A DNA stretch of 64,000 nt from Ectopseudomonas mendocina (lineage in GTDB: Bacteria > Pseudomonadota > Gammaproteobacteria > Pseudomonadales > Pseudomonadaceae). Positions 8,933 to 18,318 of the stretch are shown here, piece after piece (position 1 is the first letter of the stretch; each line of letters opens with the position of its first letter). The stretch spans positions 62,001 to 126,000 of the forward strand of contig NZ_JADTQG010000008.1 in the NCBI RefSeq assembly GCF_016008875.1, read 5' to 3'. A program made the position numbers and the translations under genes. The notes beneath the pieces are model-generated. The model was not told the origin of the DNA, ran no database searches, and saw only the letters and a list, made by a program, of their open reading frames with translations.

Positions 8933-8955
8933 AAAAATCGCCGGGAGCGATTTTT
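8933..8955. other. Perfect hairpin between mtgA and the DUF423 gene
   Basis: Arms AAAAATCGC and GCGATTTTT with a 5-base loop (CGGGA). It looks like a bidirectional terminator, but it lies upstream of both flanking genes, about 27 bases before the mtgA start on the minus strand. It may be an operator, or the terminator or attenuator of a leader transcript. Nothing else is recognisable in 8907-9118 except the ribosome-binding site of the next gene. Confidence 0.5.
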
Positions 8956-9118
8956 GACGTCGCCCGCTAGGGGTGCCGCCAAGGATGGCAGGCAACAAAA
9001 AGTGCCGAGTAAGTTCCCGCGAAACCACAGGGTTGGGCGTAGGTGTGACAATAACGACCATTTCGTCTTCAGGCCCAATGGCTAAACTGCGCACAGGTCG
9101 ATTTATTCAGGAGTTTCC

Positions 9119-9490
9119 ATGGCCCGTCTCTGGCTGCTGTTGTCCGCATTCACCGGCTTTACTGGTGTCGCCCTGGGCGCGTTCGCGGCCCATGGCCTGA
9201 AGCACAGGCTGACGCCCGAATATCTGGCGGTGTTCCAGACCGGCACGCACTATCAGTTGATCCACGCGCTGGCCCTGTTCGGCGTCGGCCTGCTGGCGAT
9301 GCATGCACCCGGACGGCTGGTGAATCTGGCTGGTGGCGCCTTCGCGCTGGGTATCCTGCTGTTTTCCGGCAGCCTCTATCTGCTGACCCTCAGCGGTATC
9401 GGCAAGCTCGGCATGATCACGCCTTTCGGCGGCGTCGCCTTCCTCGTTGGCTGGCTGTGCTTAGGCCTGAGCGCCTGGAAGCTGACCTGA
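9119..9490 (+). CDS. DUF423 family small inner-membrane protein
   Basis: 123 residues with four hydrophobic segments and the family features GxxxGAFAAHGLK near the N-terminus (about residues 19-30) and TPFGG followed by GWLCLG near the C-terminus. E. coli YgdD is a member. The family is widespread, but its biochemical role is unknown to me. The ATG at 9119 follows an AGGAG ribosome-binding sequence. It lies upstream of the thiS promoter and is probably transcribed separately. Confidence 0.85.
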   Translation: MARLWLLLSAFTGFTGVALGAFAAHGLKHRLTPEYLAVFQTGTHYQLIHALALFGVGLLAMHAPGRLVNLAGGAFALGILLFSGSLYLLTLSGIGKLGMITPFGGVAFLVGWLCLGLSAWKLT

Positions 9491-9530
9491 CCCTGGCGTC
9501 AGAAATGAGGACGAATGGCGCCTTTTAGCC

Positions 9531-9559
9531 TTGGTCGTGGCCAGTTAACGGGCTAGAAT
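9531..9559 (+). promoter_or_regulatory. Probable sigma70 promoter of thiS-thiG
   Basis: TTGGTC (9531-9536), a 17-base spacer, then TAGAAT (9554-9559), 34 bases before the thiS ATG. No thiamine-pyrophosphate riboswitch sequence could be recognised in the short leader. Confidence 0.6.
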
Positions 9560-9592
9560 GCCGGCCCTCTTTCCAGTTGTGACCGAGTCGTC

Positions 9593-9793
9593 ATGCGTAT
9601 CCAGTTGAATGGTGAACCCTTCGAACTGCCGGATAACCAGAGCGTCGCCGACCTGTTGGTTCGCCTCGACCTGACCGGGCGCCGTGTGGCGGTCGAACTC
9701 AATCAGGACATCGTTCCACGCAGCCAGCATAACAGCACCCAGCTCGCCGAGGGCGATCAGGTGGAAGTGGTGCACGCCATCGGCGGCGGTTGA
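9593..9793 (+). CDS. thiS: Sulfur carrier protein ThiS
   Basis: 66 residues, ubiquitin-like fold, ending in the essential Gly-Gly (AIGGG) that is adenylated and thiocarboxylated to deliver sulfur to the thiamine thiazole ring. It is followed after 18 bases by thiG, the thiazole synthase that consumes the thiocarboxylate. The same window carries thiI, whose rhodanese domain can feed sulfur to this pathway in some bacteria. Confidence 0.95.
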   Translation: MRIQLNGEPFELPDNQSVADLLVRLDLTGRRVAVELNQDIVPRSQHNSTQLAEGDQVEVVHAIGGG

Positions 9794-9811
9794 CCTCACG
9801 AGGAGTATTCC

Positions 9812-10606
9812 ATGAGCCAAGTTCGCAGCGACAAGCCCTTCACCCTGGCCGGTCGTACGTTCCAGTCGCGCCTGCTGGTCGGTACCGGCAAGTACAAGGA
9901 TATGGACGAGACCCGTGACGCCATCGCCGCCTCCGGCGCCGAGATCGTCACCGTGGCGGTGCGCCGCACCAATATCGGCCAAAACCCCGGTGAGCCGAAC
10001 CTGCTCGACGTGATCAGCCCGGACCAGTACACCATCCTGCCCAACACCGCCGGCTGCTACGACGCTGTCGAGGCCGTGCGCACCTGCCGCCTGGCCCGTG
10101 AGCTGCTCGATGGCCACAACCTGGTCAAGCTGGAAGTGCTGGCCGACCAGAAAACCCTGTTCCCCAACGTCATCGAGACCATCAAGGCCGCCGAAGTGCT
10201 GGTCAAGGATGGCTTCGACGTCATGGTGTACACCAGCGACGATCCGATCATCGCGCGTCAGCTGGCCGAGATCGGCTGCATCGCGGTGATGCCGCTGGCC
10301 GGCCTGATCGGCTCGGGCCTGGGTATCTGCAACCCGTACAACCTGCGCATCATTCTCGAGGAATCGAAAGTGCCGGTGCTGGTCGATGCCGGTGTGGGCA
10401 CTGCCTCCGACGCCACCATCGCCATGGAGCTGGGCTGCGAGGCGGTGCTGATGAACAGCGCCATTGCCGAAGCGCAGAATCCGGTGCTGATGGCGCGCGC
10501 CATGCAGCATGCCGTCGAGGCTGGCCGCCTGGCCTACCTGGCCGGCCGCATGCCGAAGAAACTCTATGCCAGTGCTTCGTCGCCGCTGACTGGCCTGATC
10601 AACTAA
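9812..10606 (+). CDS. thiG: Thiazole synthase ThiG
   Basis: 264 residues, full length. It forms the thiazole phosphate of thiamine from deoxyxylulose phosphate, dehydroglycine and ThiS thiocarboxylate. Conserved signatures include LLVGTGKY (about residues 18-25), the VKLEVL strand with the Schiff-base lysine, the [12 protein letters not shown] loop and the [10 protein letters not shown] phosphate-binding segment. It has a GAGG ribosome-binding site and forms an evident operon with thiS; trmB follows after 88 bases. Confidence 0.97.
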   Translation: MSQVRSDKPFTLAGRTFQSRLLVGTGKYKDMDETRDAIAASGAEIVTVAVRRTNIGQNPGEPNLLDVISPDQYTILPNTAGCYDAVEAVRTCRLARELLDGHNLVKLEVLADQKTLFPNVIETIKAAEVLVKDGFDVMVYTSDDPIIARQLAEIGCIAVMPLAGLIGSGLGICNPYNLRIILEESKVPVLVDAGVGTASDATIAMELGCEAVLMNSAIAEAQNPVLMARAMQHAVEAGRLAYLAGRMPKKLYASASSPLTGLIN

Positions 10607-10611
10607 GGATG

Positions 10612-10642
10612 ACGATTTGCTGCGCGTCGGCCCTGCTGCGTT
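10612..10642 (+). repeat. Partial copy of the MITE-like element
   Basis: These 31 bases match 11512-11542, the left part of the complete element, with about four differences. The rest of the thiG-trmB gap does not match, so this is a truncated remnant or a chance-retained end. Confidence 0.55.
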
Positions 10643-10694
10643 GAATGCAGGGCTTCAGCCCGCAGAGTCGTAAAACACTCGACAAGAGCCCAGC

Positions 10695-11411
10695 ATGACC
10701 GATACCCAACAGCCCGAACTGACCGAAGACGGTCGCCAGCGCCGTACCATCAAGAGCTTCGTGATGCGCGCCGGGCGCATGACCGAAGGCCAGCAGCGCG
10801 GCCTGGACAAGGGCTGGCCGCTGTTCGGCCTGGAACTGGAAGATGGCCTGCGCGACTTCGACCAGGTGTTCGGTCGCAGCGCGCCGCGCACCTTCGAAAT
10901 CGGCTTCGGTATGGGCCACTCCACCCTGGAGATGGCCGCTGCCGCACCCGAGCAGGATTTCATTGGCGTCGAGGTACATAAACCCGGCGTCGGTGCGTTG
11001 CTGAGCGGCGCGATGATGCAGAATCTGCACAACATTCGCGTGTACAGCTGCGATGCGCTGGAGGTGCTGCGCGACTGCGTCGCCGATGCCAGCCTCGATC
11101 GCGTGCTGCTGTTCTTCCCCGACCCCTGGCACAAGTCGCGGCACCACAAGCGCCGCATCGTCCAGCCGGCTTTCGCCGAGCTGGTGCGCAGCAAGTTGAA
11201 GATCGGTGGTGTGCTGCACATGGCTACCGATTGGGAGAACTACGCCGAGCATATGCTCGAAGTGATGAATGCAGCGCCGGGCTATCGCAACCTGGCGGCC
11301 GATGGCACCTACGTGCCGCGTCCCGAGGAGCGCCCGGTGACCAAGTTCGAACGTCGTGGCGAGCGTCTCGGCCATGGCGTGTGGGATCTGAAGTTCCAGC
11401 GTCAGGAATGA
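10695..11411 (+). CDS. trmB: tRNA (guanine-46-N7)-methyltransferase TrmB
   Basis: 238 residues. It methylates G46 of tRNA with S-adenosylmethionine. The SAM-binding loop [10 protein letters not shown] (about residues 69-78) is present, as is the family signature [14 protein letters not shown] (about 139-152), which carries the catalytic and tRNA-binding residues. The C-terminus ends in the usual [17 protein letters not shown] segment. Start at ATG 10695. It lies in the conserved order thiS-thiG-trmB. Confidence 0.96.
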   Translation: MTDTQQPELTEDGRQRRTIKSFVMRAGRMTEGQQRGLDKGWPLFGLELEDGLRDFDQVFGRSAPRTFEIGFGMGHSTLEMAAAAPEQDFIGVEVHKPGVGALLSGAMMQNLHNIRVYSCDALEVLRDCVADASLDRVLLFFPDPWHKSRHHKRRIVQPAFAELVRSKLKIGGVLHMATDWENYAEHMLEVMNAAPGYRNLAADGTYVPRPEERPVTKFERRGERLGHGVWDLKFQRQE

Positions 11412-11496
11412 CTCACCCAGCGACAAGCGTTTGATTAGAACCGGCAGGATGCACGATTAGATCGGGATAACCCGACAGCCAGGATGGCGCCTCACC

Positions 11497-11656
11497 TCAG
11501 AACCTGCTCACGATCTGCTGCGCGTCGGCGCTACTGCGTTAAAAACAAGCTCGGAATGCTCATTTACCACTCGTAAAGTCGAGCGCGACTCCGACCGTTC
11601 CTCGCTTGTTTTTGCCTTGTATCGCTCTAGCTCGCGAGATCGTGAGCAGGCTCTCA
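11497..11656. mobile_element. MITE-like element with terminal inverted repeats
   Basis: About 160 bp between trmB and the DUF1329 gene. The ends are imperfect inverted repeats with a perfect 14-bp core, CCTGCTCACGATCT at 11503-11516 and its complement at 11637-11650. The interior contains further palindromes (AAAAACAAGC versus GCTTGTTTTT; TTTACCACTCGTAAA), so the whole element can fold into one long hairpin. There is no coding capacity. I recognise this sequence type as a repeated intergenic element of Pseudomonas genomes, mobilised if at all by a transposase elsewhere. The rest of the 11412-11735 gap shows no other feature. Confidence 0.7.
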
Positions 11657-11735
11657 GAACACAACAAAGACAAGCGCACCTACAAGGGGCGCGGACGATA
11701 GCGGCCCTGCTTGCAGGCGCCGCGAGGAGAGCATT

Positions 11736-13079
11736 GTGTTGAGATCGGTTTCCCTTCTTCTGCTGACTGCCCTGGCGTTTCAGGCCCTGGCCAAGGTCGA
11801 TGCCAGCCAGGCCGCGCGCCTGGGTCAGGAACTGACGCCACTTGGCGGCGAGCGTGCCGGTAATGCCAGTGGCACCATCCCTGCCTGGACGGGCGGCCTG
11901 GCCACGCCACCGGCCAATTACCAGCCGGGCATGCATCACCCTGATCCCTATGCTGACGACAAACTGCTGTACCGGGTCGACAGCCAGAACCTGGCGCAGT
12001 ACGAACAGCAGCTGCCGGGCGGCCTCAAGACCCTGCTGCAGCAGAACCCCAGTTTCTATCTGCGCGTATTCCCGACCCGGCGCAGTGCGGCCGCGCCACA
12101 ACGCATCTACGACGCCACTCGCTTCAACGCCCTCAATGCCGAGCTGATTGCCGGTGGCAATGGCGTTCAGGGCGCTGCTTCCGGCGTGCCGTTCCCGCTG
12201 CCGGCGAACGGCCAGGAGGCGATCTGGAACCACGTCATGCGGTATCGCGGCGACCAGATCAGCATGGCCACCAATCAGGCGGCGGTGCTCAGCAACGGTA
12301 GTTACAACCTGCTCAAGCTCGAACGCGACATCTACTTCGTCTACGGTCGTGACGGCGTCGCCCCGCAGGACCTGGACAACACCCTGTTCTATTACAAGTA
12401 CAAGGTGGTAGCTCCTGCCAAGCTGGCCGGCTCGGCGCTGGTGGTGCAGGAGACCCTCGATCAGGTGCTGGCTATTCGCAAGGCCTGGCGTTTCAACCGT
12501 GGCGAGCGCCGCGTGCGCCGCCTGCCGATGCTTGCCTACGACACCCTGCAGCCCGACACCAATGGCATGGCCACCGCCGACCAGGTGGATTCCTACAATG
12601 GCGCGCCGGATCGCTACGAGTGGCAGTTGTTGGGCAAGCGCGAGATGCTGGTGCCCTACAACAGCTATGCCGTGCACCAGCGCGGCATTCCCTACGCCGA
12701 TATCCTGCAGGCCAAGCACATCAACCCCGAGCTGTTGCGTTACGAGCTGCACCGCGTCTGGGTGGTCGAGGCGGATCTGCGTACCGGTTTCAGCCATCCC
12801 TATGGCAAACGCCGCTTCTATCTGGATGAAGACAGCTGGCAGATCCTCGCCGTCGACCTGTATGACCGCAACGATAACCTGATCGGTCTGCAGGAGGCCC
12901 ACCCGATCAGCTACTACGACGTGCCGATGTTCGGCTCGACCCTGGAGACCATTTACGACCTCAAGGGTGGCCGCTACTTCGCTGACGGCCTGGATAACAA
13001 CGAGAAGATGTACGACTTCAACGCCCGACTGAGCCCGCGCGACTTCACCCCGCAGGCGTTGCGCCGCGAAGGCAACTGA
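11736..13079 (+). CDS. DUF1329 domain protein, secreted or outer-membrane associated
   Basis: 447 residues with a short signal peptide (cleavage near residue 19, ALA/KV). The rest fits DUF1329, a family of exported beta-rich proteins related in fold to LolB/outer-membrane lipoprotein-sorting proteins. Conserved features include the N-terminal LGQELTPLGGERAGNASGTIPAW segment and the RFYLDEDSWQIL strand. In Pseudomonas such genes often occur beside efflux or degradation clusters, but here the gene stands alone between a MITE and a REP pair. Biochemical function unknown. Confidence 0.85.
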   Translation: MLRSVSLLLLTALAFQALAKVDASQAARLGQELTPLGGERAGNASGTIPAWTGGLATPPANYQPGMHHPDPYADDKLLYRVDSQNLAQYEQQLPGGLKTLLQQNPSFYLRVFPTRRSAAAPQRIYDATRFNALNAELIAGGNGVQGAASGVPFPLPANGQEAIWNHVMRYRGDQISMATNQAAVLSNGSYNLLKLERDIYFVYGRDGVAPQDLDNTLFYYKYKVVAPAKLAGSALVVQETLDQVLAIRKAWRFNRGERRVRRLPMLAYDTLQPDTNGMATADQVDSYNGAPDRYEWQLLGKREMLVPYNSYAVHQRGIPYADILQAKHINPELLRYELHRVWVVEADLRTGFSHPYGKRRFYLDEDSWQILAVDLYDRNDNLIGLQEAHPISYYDVPMFGSTLETIYDLKGGRYFADGLDNNEKMYDFNARLSPRDFTPQALRREGN

Positions 13080-13641
13080 GCCAGCATCATCCGCGCGACC
13101 AGCGCATCGCCAGCTGCGGCTGCCGCTCGCGCACTACAGCGTTATCGCGGACAAGTCCGCTCCCACAGAAGGTCGGCGCGCGCAGCGCCGGCACAATTGT
13201 TCTTATGGGAGCGGACTCGTCCGCGAAGCCTTTCGTCCTGGATGACGACTATGCAGCGGCATGGTCCGTCCGACCGTTGGCGCGATGGACGCCCAGCTCG
13301 AAGTTGTCGCGCCTGCGCATGTGACGACCTGCTTGGTGCATTGAGCGGAAATGCCACGTATAGTCACGCTCGGATCTAAGAAACCGCTCTAAATCGATAC
13401 TTTCAGCGTTTCTGCGCATCTTCGGTTTCAATTTTTCCGGCGCGTGGTCGCTTATTACCCGCGTATGCCCGTTAGCACTACCCAGGTTCTCGGGCACCCA
13501 AACTGTTTCCAGATTCCGGTGATAACGCCCTGCGCGGAAAGCCCGTCCACAGGCTTCTGCTCTTTTGCGCCATCGCTGCGCACGGATCTGGCTTTCAACG
13601 GCGGTTGGCCAGCCCAGCCCGCCATCGATGGAGTCCTTCGC
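13080..13641. other. 562-bp gap before the chemoreceptor, containing a REP pair
   Basis: It holds one inverted pair of REP-like sequences: TCGCGGACAAGTCCGCTCCC at about 13145-13164 and the complement-oriented GGGAGCGGACTCGTCCGCGA at about 13207-13226, separated by a short spacer. The rest, including the 200 bases before the ATG at 13642, holds no gene I can support. It probably carries the chemoreceptor promoter, which I could not place. Confidence 0.6.
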
Positions 13642-15540
13642 ATGAACATCAAGGATTTGCCGCTGCGCCTGAAGATCACCCTGACGGCGGCGGCGCTGTT
13701 ATCGCTGGTCAGCATCACGCTGATCTGGCAGAGCGTTTCCTCTCTCGACAGGACGGTCAACGACACCCTGCAGCGGGACATCGACGGCTTCGCCCAGTCG
13801 GTTTCGGTCAACCTCGGCAACTGGATGCACGACCGCATCAACGCCGTGAAAACCACCTCGACCAGCCTGGTGCAGCAGCCGCAGATCGCTCCGCACATCC
13901 TGCTGCAGCAGACCTGGGCGACCTTCGCCTTCAACATCACCTACATCGGCACCACCGATGGCCGGATGCTGCAGAACGACCCGAGCGTGATCCTGAAGAA
14001 CTACGATCCGCGTCAGCGCGGTTGGTACCAGGGTGCCGAGAAGAACAACGACGTGTTCATCAGCGACCCTTACGTCTCGCTCACCGATGGCGCCTACGTG
14101 GTGACCATCGCCTACCCGGCGCGCCGCGACGGTTCGTTGATCGGTGTGGTCGGGGCCAACCTGACGCTCGATACGCTGACCGAGGCCATCGGCAAATTGA
14201 GCATTCCCAGCGACGGCTACGCACTGCTGATCGACCAGAGCGGGCAGATGATCGCGCATCCGGACAAGGACTGGCGCACCAAGTCGGCCTCCGATTTTTC
14301 GCCGACGCTGGGCGGCGAGCAGCTCAAGGCGCTGGTGCAACAGCGCCGCCTGGCCGAGGCCGATGTGGCCGGTACCGAGAGCCTGCTGTTCGCGGTCGAG
14401 ATTCCCAACACGCGCTGGACCTTCGTGATGGTCATGGACAAGGCCAAGGTGCTCGCTCCGGTGCGTCACCAGCTGTTCGTGCAACTGGCCATCGGCACCG
14501 GCATGCTGGTCGTTGCCATTCTGGTGCTGGCGTTGCTCGGCCGCGTGCTGTTCCGCGACCTGGAGCAGATTCGCCGCAACCTCAATGCCATCGCCGCCGG
14601 TAACGGCGACCTGACCCAGCGCCTGCCGGTCAATTCCAACGATGAGATCGGCCAGCTGTCGAGCAGTTTCAACCGCTTCATCGACCAGTTGCACGGCATC
14701 ATCTCGCGCCTGCGCGATGTCGCCGTGGCGCTGAGCAGCGAGTCCGGGCAGGTGGCGCAGGACGCCGATGCACAGAACCAGCGCGTGCAGCAGCATCAGT
14801 CCGAGCTGCATCTGGTGGCCACCGCGGTGACGCAAATGGCGTCCGCCACCCAGGAAATCTCGCGTAACGCCGAAACCGCTTCCGGCCAGGCCGTGGACTC
14901 GGTCAGTCTCAGCGTGGAAGGTCGCCGCCAGGTGGAGCGCAGTCAGGAGTCCATCTCGTTGCTGGCCGAGGAGGTCGAAGGCGCCGGGCGCATCATCGAC
15001 GAGCTGCACCGTCACTCCAACGAGATCAGCTCGATTCTCTCCACCATCGCCAGCATTGCCGACCAGACCAACCTGCTCGCGCTCAACGCGGCCATCGAGG
15101 CGGCGCGTGCCGGCGAGCACGGCCGCGGCTTCTCGGTGGTGGCCGACGAGGTGCGGGTGCTGTCCAAGCGCACCCACGAGTCGACCCGCGAGATCGAGGC
15201 GATGATCCAGGTGCTGCAGGACGCTACCCGTCAGGCGGTTGGCGTGATGGACAACGCCGGCACCAAGGCCTCGCAGAGCGTCACCGATGCTCAGGCGGCC
15301 AGCGATCTGCTGCAGCGCATCACCGAGGCGGTCGGGCAGATCAACGACATGGCCGCGCAGATCGCATCGGCGGCCGAGGAGCAGGCCAGTGTGACCGTCG
15401 AGGTCAACCGCAACACCGAGAACATCCGCAGCATGGGCGATCAGATGTCGCAGAGCAGCCACGCTGCCTCGGCGGCAGCCTCCAATCTGCAGGCGCTCGG
15501 CCGGCAGATCGGCGACGAGGTTTCCAAGTTCGTCTTGTAA
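13642..15540 (+). CDS. Methyl-accepting chemotaxis protein with dCache_1 sensor
   Basis: 632 residues. TM1 is near residues 11-30, the periplasmic double-Cache sensor spans about 35-275, TM2 about 277-300, HAMP about 300-355, and the cytoplasmic signalling hairpin contains the conserved tip [20 protein letters not shown]. The sensor shows Y121, R126, W128, Y129 and Y144 in the same spacing as the amino-acid-binding motif of PctA-type receptors, but position 173, where I recall an essential Asp, is Asn ([10 protein letters not shown]). It therefore probably derives from an amino-acid receptor, with possibly altered ligand choice. The ATG at 13642 is chosen because TM1 follows directly; upstream in-frame starts would add non-homologous sequence. 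Confidence 0.92.
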   Translation: MNIKDLPLRLKITLTAAALLSLVSITLIWQSVSSLDRTVNDTLQRDIDGFAQSVSVNLGNWMHDRINAVKTTSTSLVQQPQIAPHILLQQTWATFAFNITYIGTTDGRMLQNDPSVILKNYDPRQRGWYQGAEKNNDVFISDPYVSLTDGAYVVTIAYPARRDGSLIGVVGANLTLDTLTEAIGKLSIPSDGYALLIDQSGQMIAHPDKDWRTKSASDFSPTLGGEQLKALVQQRRLAEADVAGTESLLFAVEIPNTRWTFVMVMDKAKVLAPVRHQLFVQLAIGTGMLVVAILVLALLGRVLFRDLEQIRRNLNAIAAGNGDLTQRLPVNSNDEIGQLSSSFNRFIDQLHGIISRLRDVAVALSSESGQVAQDADAQNQRVQQHQSELHLVATAVTQMASATQEISRNAETASGQAVDSVSLSVEGRRQVERSQESISLLAEEVEGAGRIIDELHRHSNEISSILSTIASIADQTNLLALNAAIEAARAGEHGRGFSVVADEVRVLSKRTHESTREIEAMIQVLQDATRQAVGVMDNAGTKASQSVTDAQAASDLLQRITEAVGQINDMAAQIASAAEEQASVTVEVNRNTENIRSMGDQMSQSSHAASAAASNLQALGRQIGDEVSKFVL

Positions 15541-15558
15541 GTCGGCTGCGCTACTCGC

Positions 15559-15632
15559 CGTAGGAGCCGCTTCAGCCGCGAAACTGTCGAGAGCAATCGC
15601 GGCTGAAGCGGAATCCCGCCCAGCCGCTCCTG
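15559..15632. repeat. REP-like inverted pair
   Basis: Two opposed copies of a motif (TAGGAGCCGCTTCAGCCGCG and CGCGGCTGAAGCGGAATCCC) after the chemoreceptor stop. This is a short intergenic palindromic repeat of the GGAGCGGCTTCAGCCGCG type. Confidence 0.6.
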
Positions 15633-15651
15633 CAAGAAGATCGAGTGCAAA

Positions 15652-15694
15652 GAAAACGCCGCGACTCCGGTAAGGAGCGCGGCGTTTTCGTTTC
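15652..15694. terminator. Bidirectional terminator between chemoreceptor and DUF3392 genes
   Basis: A perfect 12-bp stem GAAAACGCCGCG / CGCGGCGTTTTC (15652-15663 / 15678-15689) with an inner CTCC/GGAG pairing and T-rich flanks on both strands. It separates convergent genes. Confidence 0.85.
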
Positions 15695-15719
15695 AGCCCG
15701 CGATGAGGCGGCCCAGCGT

Positions 15720-16043
15720 CTAATTGCGGTCGGCCATGATGCCGATCACCACGAAGATCAGGATCAGCACCGGCGCCAGGGTGAAGTTGTTGAAATGCGC
15801 CAGGCCCTTGGCCAGCCAGGGCGTGAGGAAGACGATCGCCAGGCCGTAGCCGACCGCGCAGAACACCACGAACAGCAGGGTGCGCAGCACGAAGTTGAGG
15901 TTGCCGATGGTGCGCTGGACCCAGGCATTGATGGCCGGGCCGAACAGCACCAGCAAGGTTGCCATGATGGCCAGGGAAATGTCGCTGAGGTGGCTGCGGC
16001 TCCAGCGCGACAGGGTGACGATCAGATCCAGTAGCAGATCCAT
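15720..16043 (-). CDS. DUF3392 family inner-membrane protein
   Basis: 107 residues from the ATG at 16043. There are three strongly hydrophobic stretches (about residues 18-37, 49-75 and 83-105), so it is an integral membrane protein. It matches my memory of the DUF3392 family found in gammaproteobacteria next to hemW. No function is known to me. The frame stays open upstream, but the added sequence is Arg/Pro-rich and overlaps hemW, so the short form is preferred. It is separated from hemW by 98 bases. Confidence 0.8.
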   Translation of the reverse strand: MDLLLDLIVTLSRWSRSHLSDISLAIMATLLVLFGPAINAWVQRTIGNLNFVLRTLLFVVFCAVGYGLAIVFLTPWLAKGLAHFNNFTLAPVLILIFVVIGIMADRN

Positions 16044-16141
16044 TGGGGCTCCTTGGAAAGCGTAACGGTCAGCGCAGGGCATCTCGGGATGCAAGAGCGA
16101 AGCGCCTAAGCCTAACGGATTGTGCTTGCGCTGTGGGTGAC

Positions 16142-17302
16142 CTAGGCCAGGAACAGCTGCAACAGGTCGTTGAGGAACAATTGTCCCTTGGCAGTGGCTA
16201 CCAGACGGGCCGGATCGGCCTGCAGCAGCCCCTGGCGTTCGGCTTCGCGACGGGCCTGTTCGAGTTGCTGCAGCGGCAGGCCGGTGCGTTGGCTGAACAG
16301 TTCGGCGGGCGCGCCATCGGTCAGGCGCAGCACGTTCATCAGGAACTCGAAGGGCAGCTCTTCGGCTTCGAGGGCACGCTCGCCGGCCTGGAAGGCTTTG
16401 CTGCGGTCCAGATAATCCTTGGGCAGGCGGGTTTTCCAGGTGCGCAGGATGCGTCCGTCCGGTGTGCTCAGCTTGGCGTGGGCGCCGGCGCCGATGCCGA
16501 GAAAGTCGCCGAAGGTCCAGTAGTTGAGGTTGTGCCGCGCCTGCTTGCCTGGCTGGGCGTAGGCCGACACCTCGTACTGGGCGTAACCCTCTGCGGCGAG
16601 CAGGGCCTGGCCGGCTTCCTGGATATCCCACAGCAGATCGTCTTCCGGCAGCACCGGCGGCTGGCTCCAGAACACCGTGTTCGGCTCCATGGTCAGCTGG
16701 TACCAGGACAAGTGCGTGGGTGCCTGAGCGATGGCCGTGCGCAGGTCGAAGAGGGCATCCTCGATGCTCTGCTCGGGCAGGCCGTGCATCAGGTCGAGGT
16801 TGAAGTTGTCGAAGCCGGCGGCGCGCGCCATATCGGCAGCCCGCACGGCCTCGTTGCCATCGTGGATGCGCCCCAGCGCCTTGAGCTTGGCCTCTTGGAA
16901 GCTTTGCACGCCGATGGACAGGCGATTGATGCCCAGCGCCCGGTAGCCCTTGAACTTGGCCTGTTCGAAGGTGCCGGGGTTGGCTTCCAGGGTGATCTCG
17001 ATATCCGGCGCGAAGGCCACGCGCCGTTCGACGCCTGCCAGCAGACGGCCCAGGGCTCGGTCGGAGAACAGGCTGGGGGTGCCGCCGCCGAAGAAGATCG
17101 ACGTTAGCGGCCGGCCATGCACGTGCTGCAGGTCGACATCGAGGTCGGCGAGCAGGGCGTCGACGTATTCCTCTTCAGGCAGCGTCGGCCCGGCGGCGTG
17201 GGAGTTGAAGTCGCAGTAAGGGCACTTGCGCACGCACCACGGGATGTGGATGTAGAGCGCCAGGGGCGGGAGTAGGAAACGCCCGCCAGCGGTATCGCTC
17301 AT
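16142..17302 (-). CDS. hemW: Radical SAM heme chaperone HemW
   Basis: 386 residues from the ATG at 17302, which overlaps the rdgB stop by 4 bases (ATGA). The radical-SAM cluster motif CxxxCxxC is present as C23-VRK-C27-PY-C30, followed by the family sequence DFNSH and the SAM-binding [10 protein letters not shown]. HemW resembles oxygen-independent coproporphyrinogen oxidase but acts as a heme-insertion chaperone for respiratory enzymes. It is part of the series metX-metW-DUF4426-rdgB-hemW. Older annotations call it HemN-like; the first motif [10 protein letters not shown], lacking the additional HemN residue pattern, favours HemW. Confidence 0.93.
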   Translation of the reverse strand: MSDTAGGRFLLPPLALYIHIPWCVRKCPYCDFNSHAAGPTLPEEEYVDALLADLDVDLQHVHGRPLTSIFFGGGTPSLFSDRALGRLLAGVERRVAFAPDIEITLEANPGTFEQAKFKGYRALGINRLSIGVQSFQEAKLKALGRIHDGNEAVRAADMARAAGFDNFNLDLMHGLPEQSIEDALFDLRTAIAQAPTHLSWYQLTMEPNTVFWSQPPVLPEDDLLWDIQEAGQALLAAEGYAQYEVSAYAQPGKQARHNLNYWTFGDFLGIGAGAHAKLSTPDGRILRTWKTRLPKDYLDRSKAFQAGERALEAEELPFEFLMNVLRLTDGAPAELFSQRTGLPLQQLEQARREAERQGLLQADPARLVATAKGQLFLNDLLQLFLA

Positions 17303-17895
17303 GCCAGCCCCAGGCGCTGCTTGAGCAGGGCCATGGCGCGGGCGCGGTGGCTGAGGCGGTTCTTCTGCTCGGGCGGCATCTCGGCGCTGGAGCACTCACC
17401 TTCCGGCACCCAGAACAGCGGGTCGTAGCCGAAGCCGTGTTCGCCGCGCGCTTCATGCAGGATGCTGCCGTGCCACAAGCCTTCGCAGAGGATCGGCAGC
17501 GGGTCGTCGGCATGCCGCACCAGCGCCAGGGCGCAGACGAACTGGGCGCCGCGCTCGGCGTCCGGCACGTCTTTCAGGGCCGCGAGCAGCTTGGCGTTGT
17601 TCGCCGCATCGCCCTGGCCATCGGCATAGCGTGCCGAGTAAATGCCGGGCGCGCCGCCGAGGAAATCCACCGCCAGGCCGGAGTCGTCGGCCAGCGCCGG
17701 CAGGCCGGAGATGCGCGCGGCGTTGCGCGCCTTGAGGATGGCATTCTCGACGAACGACAGGCCGGTTTCTTCCGGCTCGACCTGGCTGAACTCGCCGATC
17801 GAACGCACGCGCACGGCGTCGCCGAGCATGGCCTGCAGTTCCTTGAGCTTGCCGGCGTTATGGCTGGCCAGGACCAACTCTTTGAAATTAGTCAT
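17299..17895 (-). CDS. rdgB: dITP/XTP pyrophosphatase RdgB
   Basis: 198 residues. It hydrolyses non-canonical purine triphosphates (dITP, XTP) to monophosphates and so keeps inosine and xanthine out of DNA. The family motif [10 protein letters not shown] lies at residues 10-19, and [24 protein letters not shown]-type sequence follows in the middle of the protein (split here as ADDSGL...PGIYSARYA). The C-terminal [10 protein letters not shown] helix is typical. It overlaps hemW by 4 bases and the DUF4426 gene by 8 bases, so it is clearly co-transcribed with them. Confidence 0.95.
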   Translation of the reverse strand: MTNFKELVLASHNAGKLKELQAMLGDAVRVRSIGEFSQVEPEETGLSFVENAILKARNAARISGLPALADDSGLAVDFLGGAPGIYSARYADGQGDAANNAKLLAALKDVPDAERGAQFVCALALVRHADDPLPILCEGLWHGSILHEARGEHGFGYDPLFWVPEGECSSAEMPPEQKNRLSHRARAMALLKQRLGLA

Positions 17896-18304
17896 CCGGG
17901 AACATTTCCTGGTTGAAGGTGATGCGATGTGCGTCGTCGCCCTGGCGCACGTTGAGCGTGAAGCTGAGCACTTCGCGGGTCTTGAACGGGAACTGCGCCA
18001 GGTAATAGATGGCCTCGCCTTCGGTGACCTGGCGGAAGGTCAGCGTGGTGCTCTTGCCCAGCAAATCCTTCACCTCACCGCCCACTACCGCCATGCTGGG
18101 CTTGCCGGTCTTGAGCACGGCGACATTGATCACGCCCTGGGTCTTGCTGCGCACCAGGCCGGCGGCGCTGGCGATATCCGGCTGGATGAAGCTGGAATTG
18201 AACACACTGTAGTGCACGTCAAGGTCGCCGAAGCTCTGCTTGCGCTCGGCGGCGGCCGGCAGGGCCAGGCATAGGGCGATCAGGAAGGGGATGATGCGGC
18301 GCAT
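17888..18304 (-). CDS. DUF4426 exported protein
   Basis: 138 residues with a cleavable signal peptide (about residues 1-19, ALPAAA/ER). The mature part of about 120 residues is soluble, with no cysteines or recognised catalytic motif. It matches the DUF4426 family, which sits between metW and rdgB in many pseudomonads. Role unknown; probably periplasmic. It overlaps rdgB by 8 bases and lies 14 bases after metW. Confidence 0.85.
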   Translation of the reverse strand: MRRIIPFLIALCLALPAAAERKQSFGDLDVHYSVFNSSFIQPDIASAAGLVRSKTQGVINVAVLKTGKPSMAVVGGEVKDLLGKSTTLTFRQVTEGEAIYYLAQFPFKTREVLSFTLNVRQGDDAHRITFNQEMFPDD

Positions 18305-18318
18305 GATGCTCTCCTAGT

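Noticed and set aside
9491-9592. Thiamine-pyrophosphate riboswitch before thiS
   Set aside because: The leader after the predicted promoter is only about 30 bases, and no CUGAGA-type THI-box sequence is present.
13699-15462. 587-codon frame antisense to the chemoreceptor
   Set aside because: Shadow frame; the plus strand has HAMP and signalling-hairpin motifs.
15720-16631. Long 303-codon form of the DUF3392 gene
   Set aside because: The extra N-terminus is Arg/Pro-rich, overlaps hemW in another frame, and the hydrophobic family sequence starts at the ATG at 16043.
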